From NCBI RefSeq assembly GCF_021502585.1, contig NZ_JAKFGM010000003.1, forward strand, positions 186,001 through 250,000: a stretch of 64,000 bases of DNA. Reading direction: 5' to 3'. Positions 24,563-33,882 of the stretch are shown here, piece after piece. A model generated the notes under the pieces. It worked only from the letters and a program-made list of their open reading frames with translations, was not told the origin of the DNA and did not search any database. A program made the position numbers and the translations under genes. Every line of letters starts with the position of its first letter. Position 1 is the first letter of the stretch. This stretch comes from Sphingomonas cremea (GTDB lineage: Bacteria > Pseudomonadota > Alphaproteobacteria > Sphingomonadales > Sphingomonadaceae).

Positions 24563-25719
24563 AACCTATCCGGCAAGGTGACTGGCCCGATCAGCTCCTT
24601 ATGCCGCGCAATGGCGAAGCGGTCGGTCATTCCGGCGATATAGTCCCCGATGCCGCGCAGCCGGGCCGTCTCCCCCTCCCCGCGTTGCCAGCCCGACGGC
24701 AGATGATCGGGATGTTCGCGGTAAAATTGAGCTAGGTCGCCCACGATGCGCTGCGCTTCGATGCGGATCGGCTTCAGCGCGTCGCTGTCGTAGAGTTTGG
24801 CGTAGAGATGGCACTTTAGCTCTCGCTCTTCCTCCTGCATTTCCACCGAGAAGCCCACCAGTGGCCGACCCGCTCCCCGCACGTCATCGATTGTCTCGAC
24901 GCCGCTGTCCGAAATCCGCTGCCGCGTCTCATTCAAAACTTCGCCGACCATCGTGCCAATCCCGTCACGGACCAGCGCCTTCAATTTTCGCGTTCGCTCC
25001 AGCCCGGGATGACGCCGCTCGATATCGGCCCACAGGCGCTCAACGAACGGCAGCTCTATCAGCGCATCCAGATCGAGGATTTCTGAGCGGAGCCCGTCGT
25101 CGATATCGTGATTGTCGTAGGCGATGTCGTCAGCGATCGCCGCGACCTGCGCCTCCAGGCTCGGCCAGCTATCCAACTCCAGGTCGAAGCCCGAATTGGC
25201 CTCGGCCAGCGCCCAACTCGGCGCCGAGACCGCCCCATTATGCTTGGCCAGCCCCTCGAGCGTCTCCCAACTCAGGTTCAGCCCATCGAAGCCCGGATAG
25301 GGATTTTCGAGGCAAGTGAGGATCCTGAGCGTATGGGCATTATGGTCGAACCCGCCGGCATCGATCATGCACTGCTGGAGCGCATCCTCGCCACCATGGC
25401 CGAACGGCGGGTGGCCAAGGTCGTGGGCCAGGCACAGCGCCTCGGTCAGGTCCTCGTTCAACCCGAGCGCCCGGGCCATGGTCCGGCCGATCTGCGCGAC
25501 CTCGATAGAATGGGTCAGGCGAACGCGGAAATGGTCGCCATCGGGCGCGACGAAAACCTGGGTCTTGTGGCGCAGGCGGCGAAAAGCGACCGAATGGACG
25601 ATCCGGTCGCGGTCGCGCTGGAATAGGTCACGCGGCCCACGCGGACCCCGGTCTTCCTCGGCGAAGGCCCGGCCGCGCGATCGTGACGGGTGCGCGGCGA
25701 GGGCCTCGGGCAATCTCAT
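24559..25719 (-). CDS. dgt: Deoxyguanosinetriphosphate triphosphohydrolase-like protein
   Basis: A 386-residue HD-domain dNTP triphosphohydrolase of the Dgt-like class. The HD motif is in LCLAHDLGHPPFGHGGEDAL, preceded by the family's SVAFRRLRHKTQVF and RLTHSIEVAQIGRT, with AAIADDIAYDNHDIDDGLR as the second metal-binding stretch. Such enzymes hydrolyse dNTPs to nucleoside and triphosphate and affect nucleotide pools. The start overlaps the stop of a TPR-SPOR gene (25716) by 4 bases, so they are one transcript. Confidence 0.92.
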   Translation of the reverse strand: MRLPEALAAHPSRSRGRAFAEEDRGPRGPRDLFQRDRDRIVHSVAFRRLRHKTQVFVAPDGDHFRVRLTHSIEVAQIGRTMARALGLNEDLTEALCLAHDLGHPPFGHGGEDALQQCMIDAGGFDHNAHTLRILTCLENPYPGFDGLNLSWETLEGLAKHNGAVSAPSWALAEANSGFDLELDSWPSLEAQVAAIADDIAYDNHDIDDGLRSEILDLDALIELPFVERLWADIERRHPGLERTRKLKALVRDGIGTMVGEVLNETRQRISDSGVETIDDVRGAGRPLVGFSVEMQEEERELKCHLYAKLYDSDALKPIRIEAQRIVGDLAQFYREHPDHLPSGWQRGEGETARLRGIGDYIAGMTDRFAIARHKELIGPVTLPDRF

Positions 25720-27299
25720 GGGCTGGAGAGTTTCTCGATCTTGATCTTCGGTGGAGTGCGGGTCCAGCTAAAGCCGTCGACGTCTTCCTTGGCAAGCTTG
25801 TTGACGAACTCCTGGCTGTCCGACTTGCTGTCGAACGGGCCCACCAGAAGCCGGAAATAACCCTTGCCCCCAGTGACATAGCCAGACCGCGACTTGAGCA
25901 GCTTGCCCGCCTTGGCCGATAGTTTCCTATATTCCACTGCCATCCGGTCCTGATTGGACCCGCCCGCCAACTGCACCCAATAGGTCCCTTTGACGCCAAG
26001 CTTGGCGGCTTCCTCCTTGGCCTTCTTTTCGGCGGCGAGCTTTTCCTCGCGCGCCTTTTTCTCCGCCGCCTTCTTGTCAGCGGCGGCCTTCGCAGCCTTT
26101 GTCGCGTTGAGATCGGGCTTCTTCAATTCCAGCTTGGGCTTGGGCGGAGGCGGTGCCTCGGCAATGGTTGCCAGCAGCTTGTCGATGCCGGTCAGGTTGC
26201 TCTCCGCCGCGACCTCTTCGACCTCGGCCAGCGCCGGTGCCGGATCGAGCGTATCGTTCTTGATCTCGGTGATCGGCTCTTCCGTCCCGGCGAGCGGAGG
26301 TGCGGGCTCCAGCGGCGCGGGTTCGACCTGGGGGAGCGCCTGAATGGATGCCGTCGGCGCGGCGCTGTTCGCCGACGGCAGGCTAAAAGACGGTGATGCC
26401 GAGCCGCCTTTGGTGGATGGCAGGCTGAATGCCGGGGTGGCGGGTGAGGCCGGCCTTGGCGGTGGCTCGACGGAGGCGATCTTGACGGGCGATTGGACCG
26501 GAGCCGCAATCACCGGCTGCGGCACCGATTGCGCCTGCGCGACCCGCGCGGCAGCATTTTCAGGGAATATGCCAAGGTGAACCGCCGCCGCCTTTTCCGT
26601 CACGCTCAGGCTCGGCAGGTAGCGGAAAAACGGTTCGAACCGGGCGGCGTCGCCCGGCAACACCGCATTGATGGCCTGGGCGGCGCCCATCTGGTCGCCG
26701 ACCAATGCCAGCACGAATGCCCGTGTGCGCTGTGCGGCGGGATCGTGCCGGTTGAGCAAGGGCTGAATGGTATCGAGCGCGCCTTTCTTGTCACGGCCGA
26801 TCGCCAGGCTCAACGCCAGGCGACGGCGCGCTTCGTCTGATCCGAGCGACGAAATCGCCAGGCGATAATCCGATTGCGCACCGGCAAGATCGCCCAGCAG
26901 GTCGCGCGCCATGCCACGGTCGACGGCCATGGTCATCGGTGGCGCGCCAAGCCGGGTCGCCTGGTTGAAATAGAAGATCGCCCCATCGGCATCGCCCATG
27001 TGTGCCATTGCGGCGCCCAGTCCGATCTTGGCCGCCGGTGCATTGGGATTGACCTCCTCAGCACGGCCAAAAAAACCGGACGCTGCCTGGACGTCGCCCA
27101 ATTCAAGCGCGGCTTGCCCTGCCCCAATCAGGGCATTGAAGTCGCGCGGACTGCTCGCAAGCACACGGATATAGCGCGACAACGCCGTGCCCGGCGTTTC
27201 CGCAGCAATCTGTTGTGCCGCGGCCGGTACAGCCGGCAACATAATCCCCAAGCCCAGCACCGCGGCCAAGGGCGCGCGTATCGATCCCAGATTCAGCAT
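25716..27299 (-). CDS. TPR and SPOR domain exported protein
   Basis: A 527-residue exported protein: signal peptide (MLNLGSIRAPLAAVLGLGIM to about AAAQ), several tetratricopeptide-like repeats (about residues 40-250, e.g. ALIGAGQAALELGDVQAA), a Pro-rich linker, a Lys/Ala/Glu-rich helical stretch (AADKKAAEKKAREEKLAAEK) and a C-terminal SPOR domain (YWVQLAGGSNQDRMAVEYRK). The ATG at 27299 is chosen because GGGAGG lies 4 bases upstream. It probably binds septal peptidoglycan and may scaffold wall enzymes. It lies between ftsZ and dgt. Confidence 0.86.
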   Translation of the reverse strand: MLNLGSIRAPLAAVLGLGIMLPAVPAAAQQIAAETPGTALSRYIRVLASSPRDFNALIGAGQAALELGDVQAASGFFGRAEEVNPNAPAAKIGLGAAMAHMGDADGAIFYFNQATRLGAPPMTMAVDRGMARDLLGDLAGAQSDYRLAISSLGSDEARRRLALSLAIGRDKKGALDTIQPLLNRHDPAAQRTRAFVLALVGDQMGAAQAINAVLPGDAARFEPFFRYLPSLSVTEKAAAVHLGIFPENAAARVAQAQSVPQPVIAAPVQSPVKIASVEPPPRPASPATPAFSLPSTKGGSASPSFSLPSANSAAPTASIQALPQVEPAPLEPAPPLAGTEEPITEIKNDTLDPAPALAEVEEVAAESNLTGIDKLLATIAEAPPPPKPKLELKKPDLNATKAAKAAADKKAAEKKAREEKLAAEKKAKEEAAKLGVKGTYWVQLAGGSNQDRMAVEYRKLSAKAGKLLKSRSGYVTGGKGYFRLLVGPFDSKSDSQEFVNKLAKEDVDGFSWTRTPPKIKIEKLSSP

Positions 27300-27401
27300 G
27301 GTCCTCCCATGCATGACCGAAGCTTGCTCAAAGCTTTCTGGAAAGAGGCGCGCGACGGGACGTGGCGGCCCGGCGACGAGCCGGGCGCGCCTTGATCCAG
27401 G

Positions 27402-28775
27402 TTACTGATTATTCTGTCGATTAAGGAAGCGCGGGATGTCCAGCGGTTCGCGGCGGAAGCTGGGCATCGGTTCTTCATCGACCTTCGCTTGCTGCGCGCC
27501 ACGGGCAATGTTCGACATGCGCTCGAACAAGGTGCCGCTTTCGCGCGCCGCCTTCTCCTCAGCGGTCGCGGTCGTCGCAGCCAAATCATCCTCGTCGGCC
27601 GGAGGGGCGATCGGTGTGCCTAATACCGGATCGGCAAGGATATCTTCGCTGTCGAGCAGAAGCTCGTCGGTCGCTTCGTCATCGGCCGTCAAATCCAGCG
27701 GCTCGTCGGTCGTTTCGGCCTTGGGAGCAGGCGCCTGAGCGGGTGTAGTCGCGGCACGCGTAGCGGTCGGGAAGGTAAAGACCTTGCCCTGCGTCGGCTG
27801 CATCGCGGCCTCAGCCTCGATACCGGTCGCCACAACCGACACGCGGATCTTGCCGCCCAGGTCATTGTTGAACGCCGATCCCCAGATGATGTTGGCGTCG
27901 GGGTCGACCAGTTCCTTGATGTGGCTGGCGGCCTCGTCGACCTCCATCAGGCGCATGTCCTCGCCGCCGGTGATCGAAATGATGACGCCCTTGGCGCCCT
28001 TCATGCTGACCCCGTCGAGCAGCGGGTTGGAGATCGCCTTTTCGGCGGCCTCGATCGCGCGGTTGTCGCCCGACGCCTCTCCGGTGCCCATCATCGCTTT
28101 GCCCATTTCCCCCATCACCGAACGGACGTCGGCGAAATCGAGGTTGATGAGGCCCGGCATGACCATCAGGTCGGTGATTCCGCGAACGCCCTGCTGAAGC
28201 ACCTCGTCAGCCATTTCGAACGCTTCCTTGAAGGTCGTTTCCGAAGTGGCGAGGCGGAACAGGTTCTGGTTGGGGATGACGATCAGCGTATCGACATGCT
28301 TTTGCAGCTCTTCAATGCCCGAATCCGCGGCGCGGGTACGGCGCGTGCCTTCGAAGGCGAACGGTTTGGTGACCACGCCGACGGTGAGAATGCCTTTGTC
28401 GCGCGCAGCCTTTGCGATGACCGGGGCGGCACCCGTGCCGGTCCCGCCGCCCATGCCGGCGGCGATGAAGCACATGTGGGCGCCTTCCAGCGCGCGCTCG
28501 ATCTCGTCCAGAGTCTCTTCGGCGGCGGCGCGGCCGATCTCAGGACGTGAGCCGGCGCCCAAGCCCTGAGTGATCTTAAGTCCAAGCTGGATTCGCGCAT
28601 CGGCGGCCGATGCGTTCAGCGCCTGCGCATCGGTGTTGGCAACCAGGAATTCGACGCCCATGACGTCGGAGCGGATCATGTTGGCGATGGCGTTGCCGCC
28701 GGCGCCGCCGACCCCGATGACACTGATCCTCGGTCGAAGTTCGTCGACTTCCGGCCGGATGAAATCAATGCTCAT
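27402..28775 (-). CDS. ftsZ: Cell division protein FtsZ
   Basis: FtsZ (457 residues) is the tubulin-like GTPase that builds the Z-ring. The tubulin signature [13 protein letters not shown] lies near residue 110, the N-terminal [13 protein letters not shown] near residue 21, and the T7-loop region [11 protein letters not shown] near residue 208. The disordered linker is rich in Ala, Asp and Glu, and the conserved C-terminal peptide [12 protein letters not shown], which binds FtsA and other partners, closes the protein. Unlike the usual order, ftsA is not directly upstream: a transporter and a small gene intervene. A 188-base gap with TTAAC sequences precedes the start. Confidence 0.98.
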   Translation of the reverse strand: MSIDFIRPEVDELRPRISVIGVGGAGGNAIANMIRSDVMGVEFLVANTDAQALNASAADARIQLGLKITQGLGAGSRPEIGRAAAEETLDEIERALEGAHMCFIAAGMGGGTGTGAAPVIAKAARDKGILTVGVVTKPFAFEGTRRTRAADSGIEELQKHVDTLIVIPNQNLFRLATSETTFKEAFEMADEVLQQGVRGITDLMVMPGLINLDFADVRSVMGEMGKAMMGTGEASGDNRAIEAAEKAISNPLLDGVSMKGAKGVIISITGGEDMRLMEVDEAASHIKELVDPDANIIWGSAFNNDLGGKIRVSVVATGIEAEAAMQPTQGKVFTFPTATRAATTPAQAPAPKAETTDEPLDLTADDEATDELLLDSEDILADPVLGTPIAPPADEDDLAATTATAEEKAARESGTLFERMSNIARGAQQAKVDEEPMPSFRREPLDIPRFLNRQNNQ

Positions 28776-28951
28776 GGACCAAACCCCTCCCTGCGCCGCT
28801 AGCGCGTTGAACCATCAGTGAGAATCAATGAATCATCCCGAGTCTCACGACAAGCGGAAAAGTTAACGACAAACGAAAAAAACCGTGGATTGTGCCCCTA
28901 CAGACTCACCATGATTCAATATGGGACAGGCAAGAAAAACTCGGGTTGGCG

Positions 28952-28961
28952 TTAACGTTAA
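28952..28961. promoter_or_regulatory. TTAACGTTAA palindrome upstream of ftsZ
   Basis: A perfect palindrome TTAACGTTAA lies about 180 bases upstream of ftsZ, and a further TTAAC occurs at about 28862 on the plus strand. They resemble CtrA half-sites (TTAA) but not the full TTAA-N7-TTAA spacing. The region is AT-rich and probably contains the ftsZ promoter. Confidence 0.3.
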
Positions 28962-28963
28962 TA

Positions 28964-30190
28964 TTAGTCGGGAATTACTTGGCGGATGCAAGGTACTCCG
29001 ACCGCCCACCAGATTGCGCCAATTGCCGCGATTGCGGCAGTCAGGATGAATGCGCTGTCATAACCCGAGCGATGGACGACAATGCCGGTAACGATCGGCC
29101 CTATGATGCCGGACAAATTGCCGACTGCGTTCTGCACTCCGACCCAGGTCCCGGACGCACGCGGGCCGGCAAACATTTGGGCAACCGCATAAAGATTGAG
29201 CGAGAGCGCCGCGCTCGCTGCGCCGGCAAGACATAATAGGACGCCGATGCCGATCGCGCTGTCCACATATGCGAGCCCAAGGATTGCCGCTGCGGCGAGC
29301 GACTGGCTCGCAACCATCATCCAGCGGCGACATGCAGCCTCGGAGCGGCCCGAGCGTGTCCACCAGTCGGAGAATTGGCCGTAACTGAGTGCGCAAACGG
29401 CCTGGACCGCATAACCGAGCGTCGCCAGGAATGTCATTTCAACTATCGTGAACCCCCGCACCTTGGTGAGATACAAAGGCAGCCAGGCGAGAAGAAAATA
29501 GAAGCAATAATTGCCCAAGGCATGGACGATTGACATCGACCATAGCGGCCATTGAGTCATCAGCGACCCGACAGAGACCTGCGCCCCCGCATCGCGATGG
29601 CCAGTCAACGGCAGTTTCCGAATGGCCGCCTGCCACGGCGCCAGCCAAAGCAAGGTCGCGATCCCGAAGGCGAAGAAAATTGCGCGCCAGCCCCATTGGC
29701 CGAGAATCAGGCCGCCTGCGAGCGTTCCGATTGCCGGGCCGATTGCGATCCCTGCGGCCACCGCTGCATTCGCCATACCCCGCCGCTCCGGCGGAACGTG
29801 ACGAGCTATGATCTTGGAGCTGCCGGGAAAGGAGATGCTTTCGCCCACTCCGAGCATGATGCGGAGCACGAGAAGCGCCGCGAACCCACCCGCAAATCCC
29901 ATTAGGAAGGTGCTTCCGGCCCACAGCAGAATGCCTGCGGCCATCAACTTGTAGACTGAAAAGCGATCGCACAGCCAACCGGCAAAGAATTGCACAGGGG
30001 CGTAAATCCAGAAGAATGCCGAGAAGGCGACGCCGTAAGCTTCTTCCGAAAGCCCGAGTTCGCCCTTCATCAACGGCGCGGCAATTCCGATCGCTCCACG
30101 GTCGACATAATTGAGGAATACGGCGGCGCCCAAAAGGATAACCAGCGCACGAGCCACATTATCCGTTCTCGCGATCGTCGCCATGGCCAC
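28964..30190 (-). CDS. MFS transporter (ACS-like)
   Basis: A 408-residue major facilitator with twelve predicted helices. The loop 2-3 motif GWLCDRFSVYKLMAAG and NYVDRGAIGIAAPLM in helix 1, and GESISFPGSSKIIARHVPPE RRG-like sequence after helix 4, are typical of the anion:cation symporter (ACS) family, whose members import sugar acids or related anions. The substrate cannot be read. The gene is on the same strand as the dcw cluster but lies between ftsA and ftsZ, where no transporter is normally found. It is divergent from the SnoaL-like gene with about 56 bases between starts. Confidence 0.9.
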   Translation of the reverse strand: MAMATIARTDNVARALVILLGAAVFLNYVDRGAIGIAAPLMKGELGLSEEAYGVAFSAFFWIYAPVQFFAGWLCDRFSVYKLMAAGILLWAGSTFLMGFAGGFAALLVLRIMLGVGESISFPGSSKIIARHVPPERRGMANAAVAAGIAIGPAIGTLAGGLILGQWGWRAIFFAFGIATLLWLAPWQAAIRKLPLTGHRDAGAQVSVGSLMTQWPLWSMSIVHALGNYCFYFLLAWLPLYLTKVRGFTIVEMTFLATLGYAVQAVCALSYGQFSDWWTRSGRSEAACRRWMMVASQSLAAAAILGLAYVDSAIGIGVLLCLAGAASAALSLNLYAVAQMFAGPRASGTWVGVQNAVGNLSGIIGPIVTGIVVHRSGYDSAFILTAAIAAIGAIWWAVGVPCIRQVIPD

Positions 30191-30246
30191 CCTCCCCCGC
30201 CCCGAATGCCAATTCTTATTGCGCGACCGAAATGCTATGGCGAGTC

Positions 30247-30723
30247 ATGGCTTTGAGAAATTTATGGCTCGCAGCGCTGATGCTGACGTCCGCCCCGGCG
30301 ATTGCGGGCCCCACCGAAAATGCCGAAATCGGCAAGCGGGTGTTCCTTGAGAAGATGGGGCAGGGCCGCTTCGATCGGCTCGACGAAATTTATGGTCCGG
30401 GCTTCGTCGCGCACGGCGCCGACCGCGATTACACGCTCGACGAAGATAATGCGTCCGGACGAGAATGGCGCAGGGCCGTTCCCGATCTCAAAGTCGACGT
30501 TGTGCGTACCGTGGCCGAGGGCGATTTTGTCGCGGTACACTGGCGCGCGAGCGGGACGAACAGCGTGGCTGCTGCCGGCCTGCCTGGACTTGGCGGCAAG
30601 GCGGCAATCGACGGAATGACCTTCTTCCGCTTTGAAAATGGCCGGATCGTCGAGGAATGGTCGGTGATGGATCTGGCCACGATGATGCGCCAGCTCGCCC
30701 CCAAGCCAGCTCCTAAAAACTAA
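30247..30723 (+). CDS. SnoaL-like/NTF2-fold exported protein
   Basis: A 158-residue protein with a signal peptide (MALRNLWLAALMLTSAPAIA) and an NTF2/SnoaL-like cone fold: the helix RVFLEKMGQGRFDRLDEIYG, the strand FVAVHWRASGTNS, and FFRFENGRIVEEWSVMDLA, which closely follows the SnoaL-like ester-cyclase pattern. Family members are sometimes polyketide cyclases, but many are of unknown role. The ATG at 30247 is chosen as the start of the signal peptide. It is opposite in strand to its neighbours and ends in a 4-base convergent overlap with ftsA. Confidence 0.8.
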   Translation: MALRNLWLAALMLTSAPAIAGPTENAEIGKRVFLEKMGQGRFDRLDEIYGPGFVAHGADRDYTLDEDNASGREWRRAVPDLKVDVVRTVAEGDFVAVHWRASGTNSVAAAGLPGLGGKAAIDGMTFFRFENGRIVEEWSVMDLATMMRQLAPKPAPKN

Positions 30724-31976
30724 AAGCCGCCCCGCATCGCCGCAACCAGGCGGCCGAACATGCCGGTCGCCGGCTTCTTCTCCTTGCCGGAGCCCATCGC
30801 CAGGTCACGCAGGTCGCCGCTGCCACTGGACGCAAGCATGGCGAGCCCGACCAGCGTCGAGAATCCCGGCCCGCTGTGCGCCTCGGGAAGGCCGGTAATG
30901 GTCTTGGGGCGGCCGACGCGGACCGCACGGCCCAGCACGCCCTGCATATAATCGGCGATATTCTTGAGCTCCGCCCCGCCGCCGGTCAGGACTACCTGCC
31001 GACCGACAGGGCCGCTGAAACCAAGGGCCTTCAGCGCCTTTTCGATCTCGTTGGTAATTTCTTCGGTGCGCTGTCGGATGACTGTGATCAGCTGGGCGTG
31101 TGTAATCCGGAGCGGCTCGCCGCCGTCGTCGCCGCCGATCGGCGTTGCTTCGACCATCTCATGATTGTCGCGCGGACTGGTCATCGCCGATCCAAAGCGG
31201 CACTTCATCCGCTCAGCCTCCCGCCGCTGCACGCCGAAGGCGCAGGCGATGTCGTCGGTAATGTCCTTCGCGCCCAACGGGATCGAGCGCAGCCCGACCA
31301 GCATCCCCCCGGCGTGCAAGGACACATTCGTAACTTCCGCCCCCATTTCGACCAGGGCGACGCCGAGTTCTCGCTCTTCCGCTGTGAGGCAGGCAAGCGC
31401 CGCTGCCACTGGGGATGCGACGATCGCCCGTACCCCGAGGTGGGCCGAACGGATCACATAATCGATATTCCTGAGCGGCGCCGGATCGGCCGCAACGACA
31501 TGGATGTCGACCCCAAGCCGATCGGCGTGAAGGCCGATCGGATGATGAACACCTTCTACCCCATCGATCGTATATAGCGCCGGATGGGCGTGCAGAACGA
31601 CCTGTCCATTGCGGTCGATTGCGCCTTTGCCCGCCGAGAGAAGTTCATCGATATCCGACTGCTCGACCTGGTGCCCGCCAAGTTCGACTTCGACATTGGC
31701 GATATCACTGACCAGCCCGCCCGCGGCGAAGCTCGCCCACACATCGTCGATGGTGACTCCCGAGATGCGCTCCGCGATCTCGACCGCTTCGCGCACCGCG
31801 ACTTCGCTGGCTTCCATGTCGGTGACATAGCCGCGCTTGACCCCGCGGCTTTCGCGCTGGCCAGTACCGAGCACGCGAAGTCGCCCGTCGGCGTCGCGGG
31901 TGACGATCAGCGCGGTGACCTTGGACGAGCCAATGTCGAGTGCGGCAATCAGCGGTTGGTCGGAATCGGAGGACAT
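30720..31976 (-). CDS. ftsA: Cell division protein FtsA
   Basis: FtsA (418 residues) is the actin-like ATPase that tethers FtsZ to the membrane. The phosphate-1 motif ALDIGSSKVTALIV, the 1C domain LGGHQVEQSDIDELL region, VALVEMGAEVTNVS, and the adenosine motif VVLTGGGAELKNI are present. The C-terminus ends with the amphipathic targeting helix (MFGRLVAAMRGGF). It follows ftsQ by 11 bases. Downstream, instead of ftsZ, the convergent SnoaL-like gene begins. Confidence 0.97.
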   Translation of the reverse strand: MSSDSDQPLIAALDIGSSKVTALIVTRDADGRLRVLGTGQRESRGVKRGYVTDMEASEVAVREAVEIAERISGVTIDDVWASFAAGGLVSDIANVEVELGGHQVEQSDIDELLSAGKGAIDRNGQVVLHAHPALYTIDGVEGVHHPIGLHADRLGVDIHVVAADPAPLRNIDYVIRSAHLGVRAIVASPVAAALACLTAEERELGVALVEMGAEVTNVSLHAGGMLVGLRSIPLGAKDITDDIACAFGVQRREAERMKCRFGSAMTSPRDNHEMVEATPIGGDDGGEPLRITHAQLITVIRQRTEEITNEIEKALKALGFSGPVGRQVVLTGGGAELKNIADYMQGVLGRAVRVGRPKTITGLPEAHSGPGFSTLVGLAMLASSGSGDLRDLAMGSGKEKKPATGMFGRLVAAMRGGF

Positions 31977-31987
31977 TATGCTGGTGT

Positions 31988-32869
31988 TTAACTCTCGGAA
32001 ACGGGTTCGGGAACGATCGGCTCGCCGGGTTCACGGGGCAGGCGGACGGTCATCTTGCCAGGAATTCGAAGATCGAAGCGCAAGATCCCTCGCCCAAGCA
32101 GGCCCGCGGACTTGTCCATCTTGGCGAATTTAACCAGGGCGGCACTTGCTTGCGCCTCGCCCTCGGGAAGCGCAACCGTCTCGCCCGATTGGAAGCTCAA
32201 GTCCCAGCGCCGCTGGCCCACCCAGGTTGCCGATACAAGCTGCGCCTTTAATGCCGGCGCCTTGTCCAGCAGCCGGCCAAGCTGAATTGTCTGAGCGTTC
32301 GCGCCCTTCCCTATTAGCAACGGCAGGTCAGGCATCTGACTGACCTGCACGCGATCGAGGACCGCGCCCTCGGCATCGATCAGGGTCAGTCGATCGTCAT
32401 CCTGCCACAGCGCAGTGGGCGTACGCTCAACGATATCGATCACCAGCGTGTCGGGAAAACGGCGCGAAACCCGCGCGTCCTTGACCCATCCGAACTTGAG
32501 TAGCCGATTGCGAATATCGCTGACGTCCAGCAGCGGCATCGCGGTCGTCTTCTGGTCGAGCGCGATGTCATACACTGGCCGAGGATCCATCCGGCGGATG
32601 CCCTGGATATCCACGCTCTTTACCCGGAATCCAGCGTCGCCGACCGCCTCTCCCGCGGCCAGAGCCAGTTTGCTGGGAACGTCCAGAGCAACCAGCGCAA
32701 CGCCGGCGATCGCGACGATGAACAGCCCGAATGCCCAGGCGGCCAAGCGATTGGCTTCAGCTTCCTTGACTGGCAATCTTGAAGCAATTTTCTTGCCCAC
32801 CGAACCGCGCGACGGTGCTTTCCGTGAACGGCCCGTAGCGCCCCCTCGACGGACGTGCGCCGCGCTCAC
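31988..32869 (-). CDS. ftsQ: Cell division protein FtsQ
   Basis: FtsQ (293 residues) links early and late divisome proteins. A basic cytoplasmic N-terminus, one transmembrane helix (AWAFGLFIVAIAGVALVAL), a POTRA domain (VKSVDIQGIRRMDPRPVYDI) and the FtsQ beta domain (RVSRRFPDTLVIDIVERTPT and WVGQRRWDLSF) are in order. The start is GTG, overlapping the ddl stop (GTGA), so translation is coupled. The C-terminus is Pro-rich. Confidence 0.95.
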   Translation of the reverse strand: MSAAHVRRGGATGRSRKAPSRGSVGKKIASRLPVKEAEANRLAAWAFGLFIVAIAGVALVALDVPSKLALAAGEAVGDAGFRVKSVDIQGIRRMDPRPVYDIALDQKTTAMPLLDVSDIRNRLLKFGWVKDARVSRRFPDTLVIDIVERTPTALWQDDDRLTLIDAEGAVLDRVQVSQMPDLPLLIGKGANAQTIQLGRLLDKAPALKAQLVSATWVGQRRWDLSFQSGETVALPEGEAQASAALVKFAKMDKSAGLLGRGILRFDLRIPGKMTVRLPREPGEPIVPEPVSES

Positions 32870-33882
32870 CCGCTCCTCACAGCTTCTAACGCTTCCGCCT
32901 TGGAGGTCGAATCTACCAAGGCCTCGGCGATAATCCGCTCAACTAGTTCGCCATAGCTGATGCCCTTTTGCCGTGCCTGCTCGGGGACGAGGCTGAGAGG
33001 AGTCATGCCTGGCTGGGTGTTGACCTCAAGCAAGTATATGCCCGCTTCGCCCTGCGTATCGTCCCACCGGAAATCAGAACGCGACGCGCCCTTGCAGCCG
33101 AGCAGCCGGTGCGCCGCCAGCGCCATTTCCAGCATTTCCTGGGCAATATGCGGAGGGACGTCGGCCGGGCATACATGCTCCGTCAGGCCATCGGTATATT
33201 TAGCGTCGAAATCATAGAATCCGGCCTTGGGCTTCAATTCGGTAACGCACAGCGCTTCGTCACCCAGCACGGCGACGGTCAGTTCGCGCCCGCGGATAAA
33301 CGGCTCCGCCAGCAGCCGCTCGAAGTGCAGCCACGGTCCTTCCGCCTTGGCGCTGATCGGCAATCCATAATTCCCCTCGTCGGTGACGATTGCCACGCCG
33401 ACCGAACTGCCTTCATTGACCGGCTTCAGCACATAGGGCCGCGCCATCGGATCGCCTTCGTAGAGCGTCTTGCTCTCGACCACCTTGCCCTTGGGCATGC
33501 GCACGCCATGCGGCACCAGCACCGCCTTGGTCAGTTCCTTGTCGATGGCAATGGCCGAGGTAGTCAGGCCCGAATGAGTGTAGGGAATTTCCATCAGGTC
33601 CAGCAGGCCCTGGATCGTCCCGTCCTCACCTGGCGTCCCATGCAGGGCATTGAACACCACATCGGGCTTAATTTCCGCCAGCCGCTGGGCGACATCATGA
33701 CCCATGTCGAGTGGCGTGACCCGGGTGAAACCTCGCTCCTTGAGCGCCTTCACGATCCCCTCGCCGCTCATCAGCGATACCGGCCGTTCGGACGACCAGC
33801 CGCCCATCAGGACAACGATATTAAGGTTCCGGTCGAGCTCCTGAGCCACTCCTACGCCACTCCGATCCGTTGGATTTCCCAT
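32866..33882 (-). CDS. ddl: D-alanine--D-alanine ligase
   Basis: Ddl (338 residues) joins two D-alanines for the UDP-MurNAc pentapeptide. N-terminal VLMGGWSSERPVSLMSG, ATP-grasp motifs YVLKPVNEGSSVGVAIV and ELTVAVLGD, and the magnesium/phosphate motif LLEVNTQPGMTPLSLVPEQA are complete. ATG at 33882 overlaps murB by about 31 bases; a GTG at 33849, just after the murB stop and preceded by TAGGA, is an alternative start that would lose 11 residues without touching the domain. The stop overlaps the ftsQ GTG. Confidence 0.96.
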   Translation of the reverse strand: MGNPTDRSGVGVAQELDRNLNIVVLMGGWSSERPVSLMSGEGIVKALKERGFTRVTPLDMGHDVAQRLAEIKPDVVFNALHGTPGEDGTIQGLLDLMEIPYTHSGLTTSAIAIDKELTKAVLVPHGVRMPKGKVVESKTLYEGDPMARPYVLKPVNEGSSVGVAIVTDEGNYGLPISAKAEGPWLHFERLLAEPFIRGRELTVAVLGDEALCVTELKPKAGFYDFDAKYTDGLTEHVCPADVPPHIAQEMLEMALAAHRLLGCKGASRSDFRWDDTQGEAGIYLLEVNTQPGMTPLSLVPEQARQKGISYGELVERIIAEALVDSTSKAEALEAVRSG

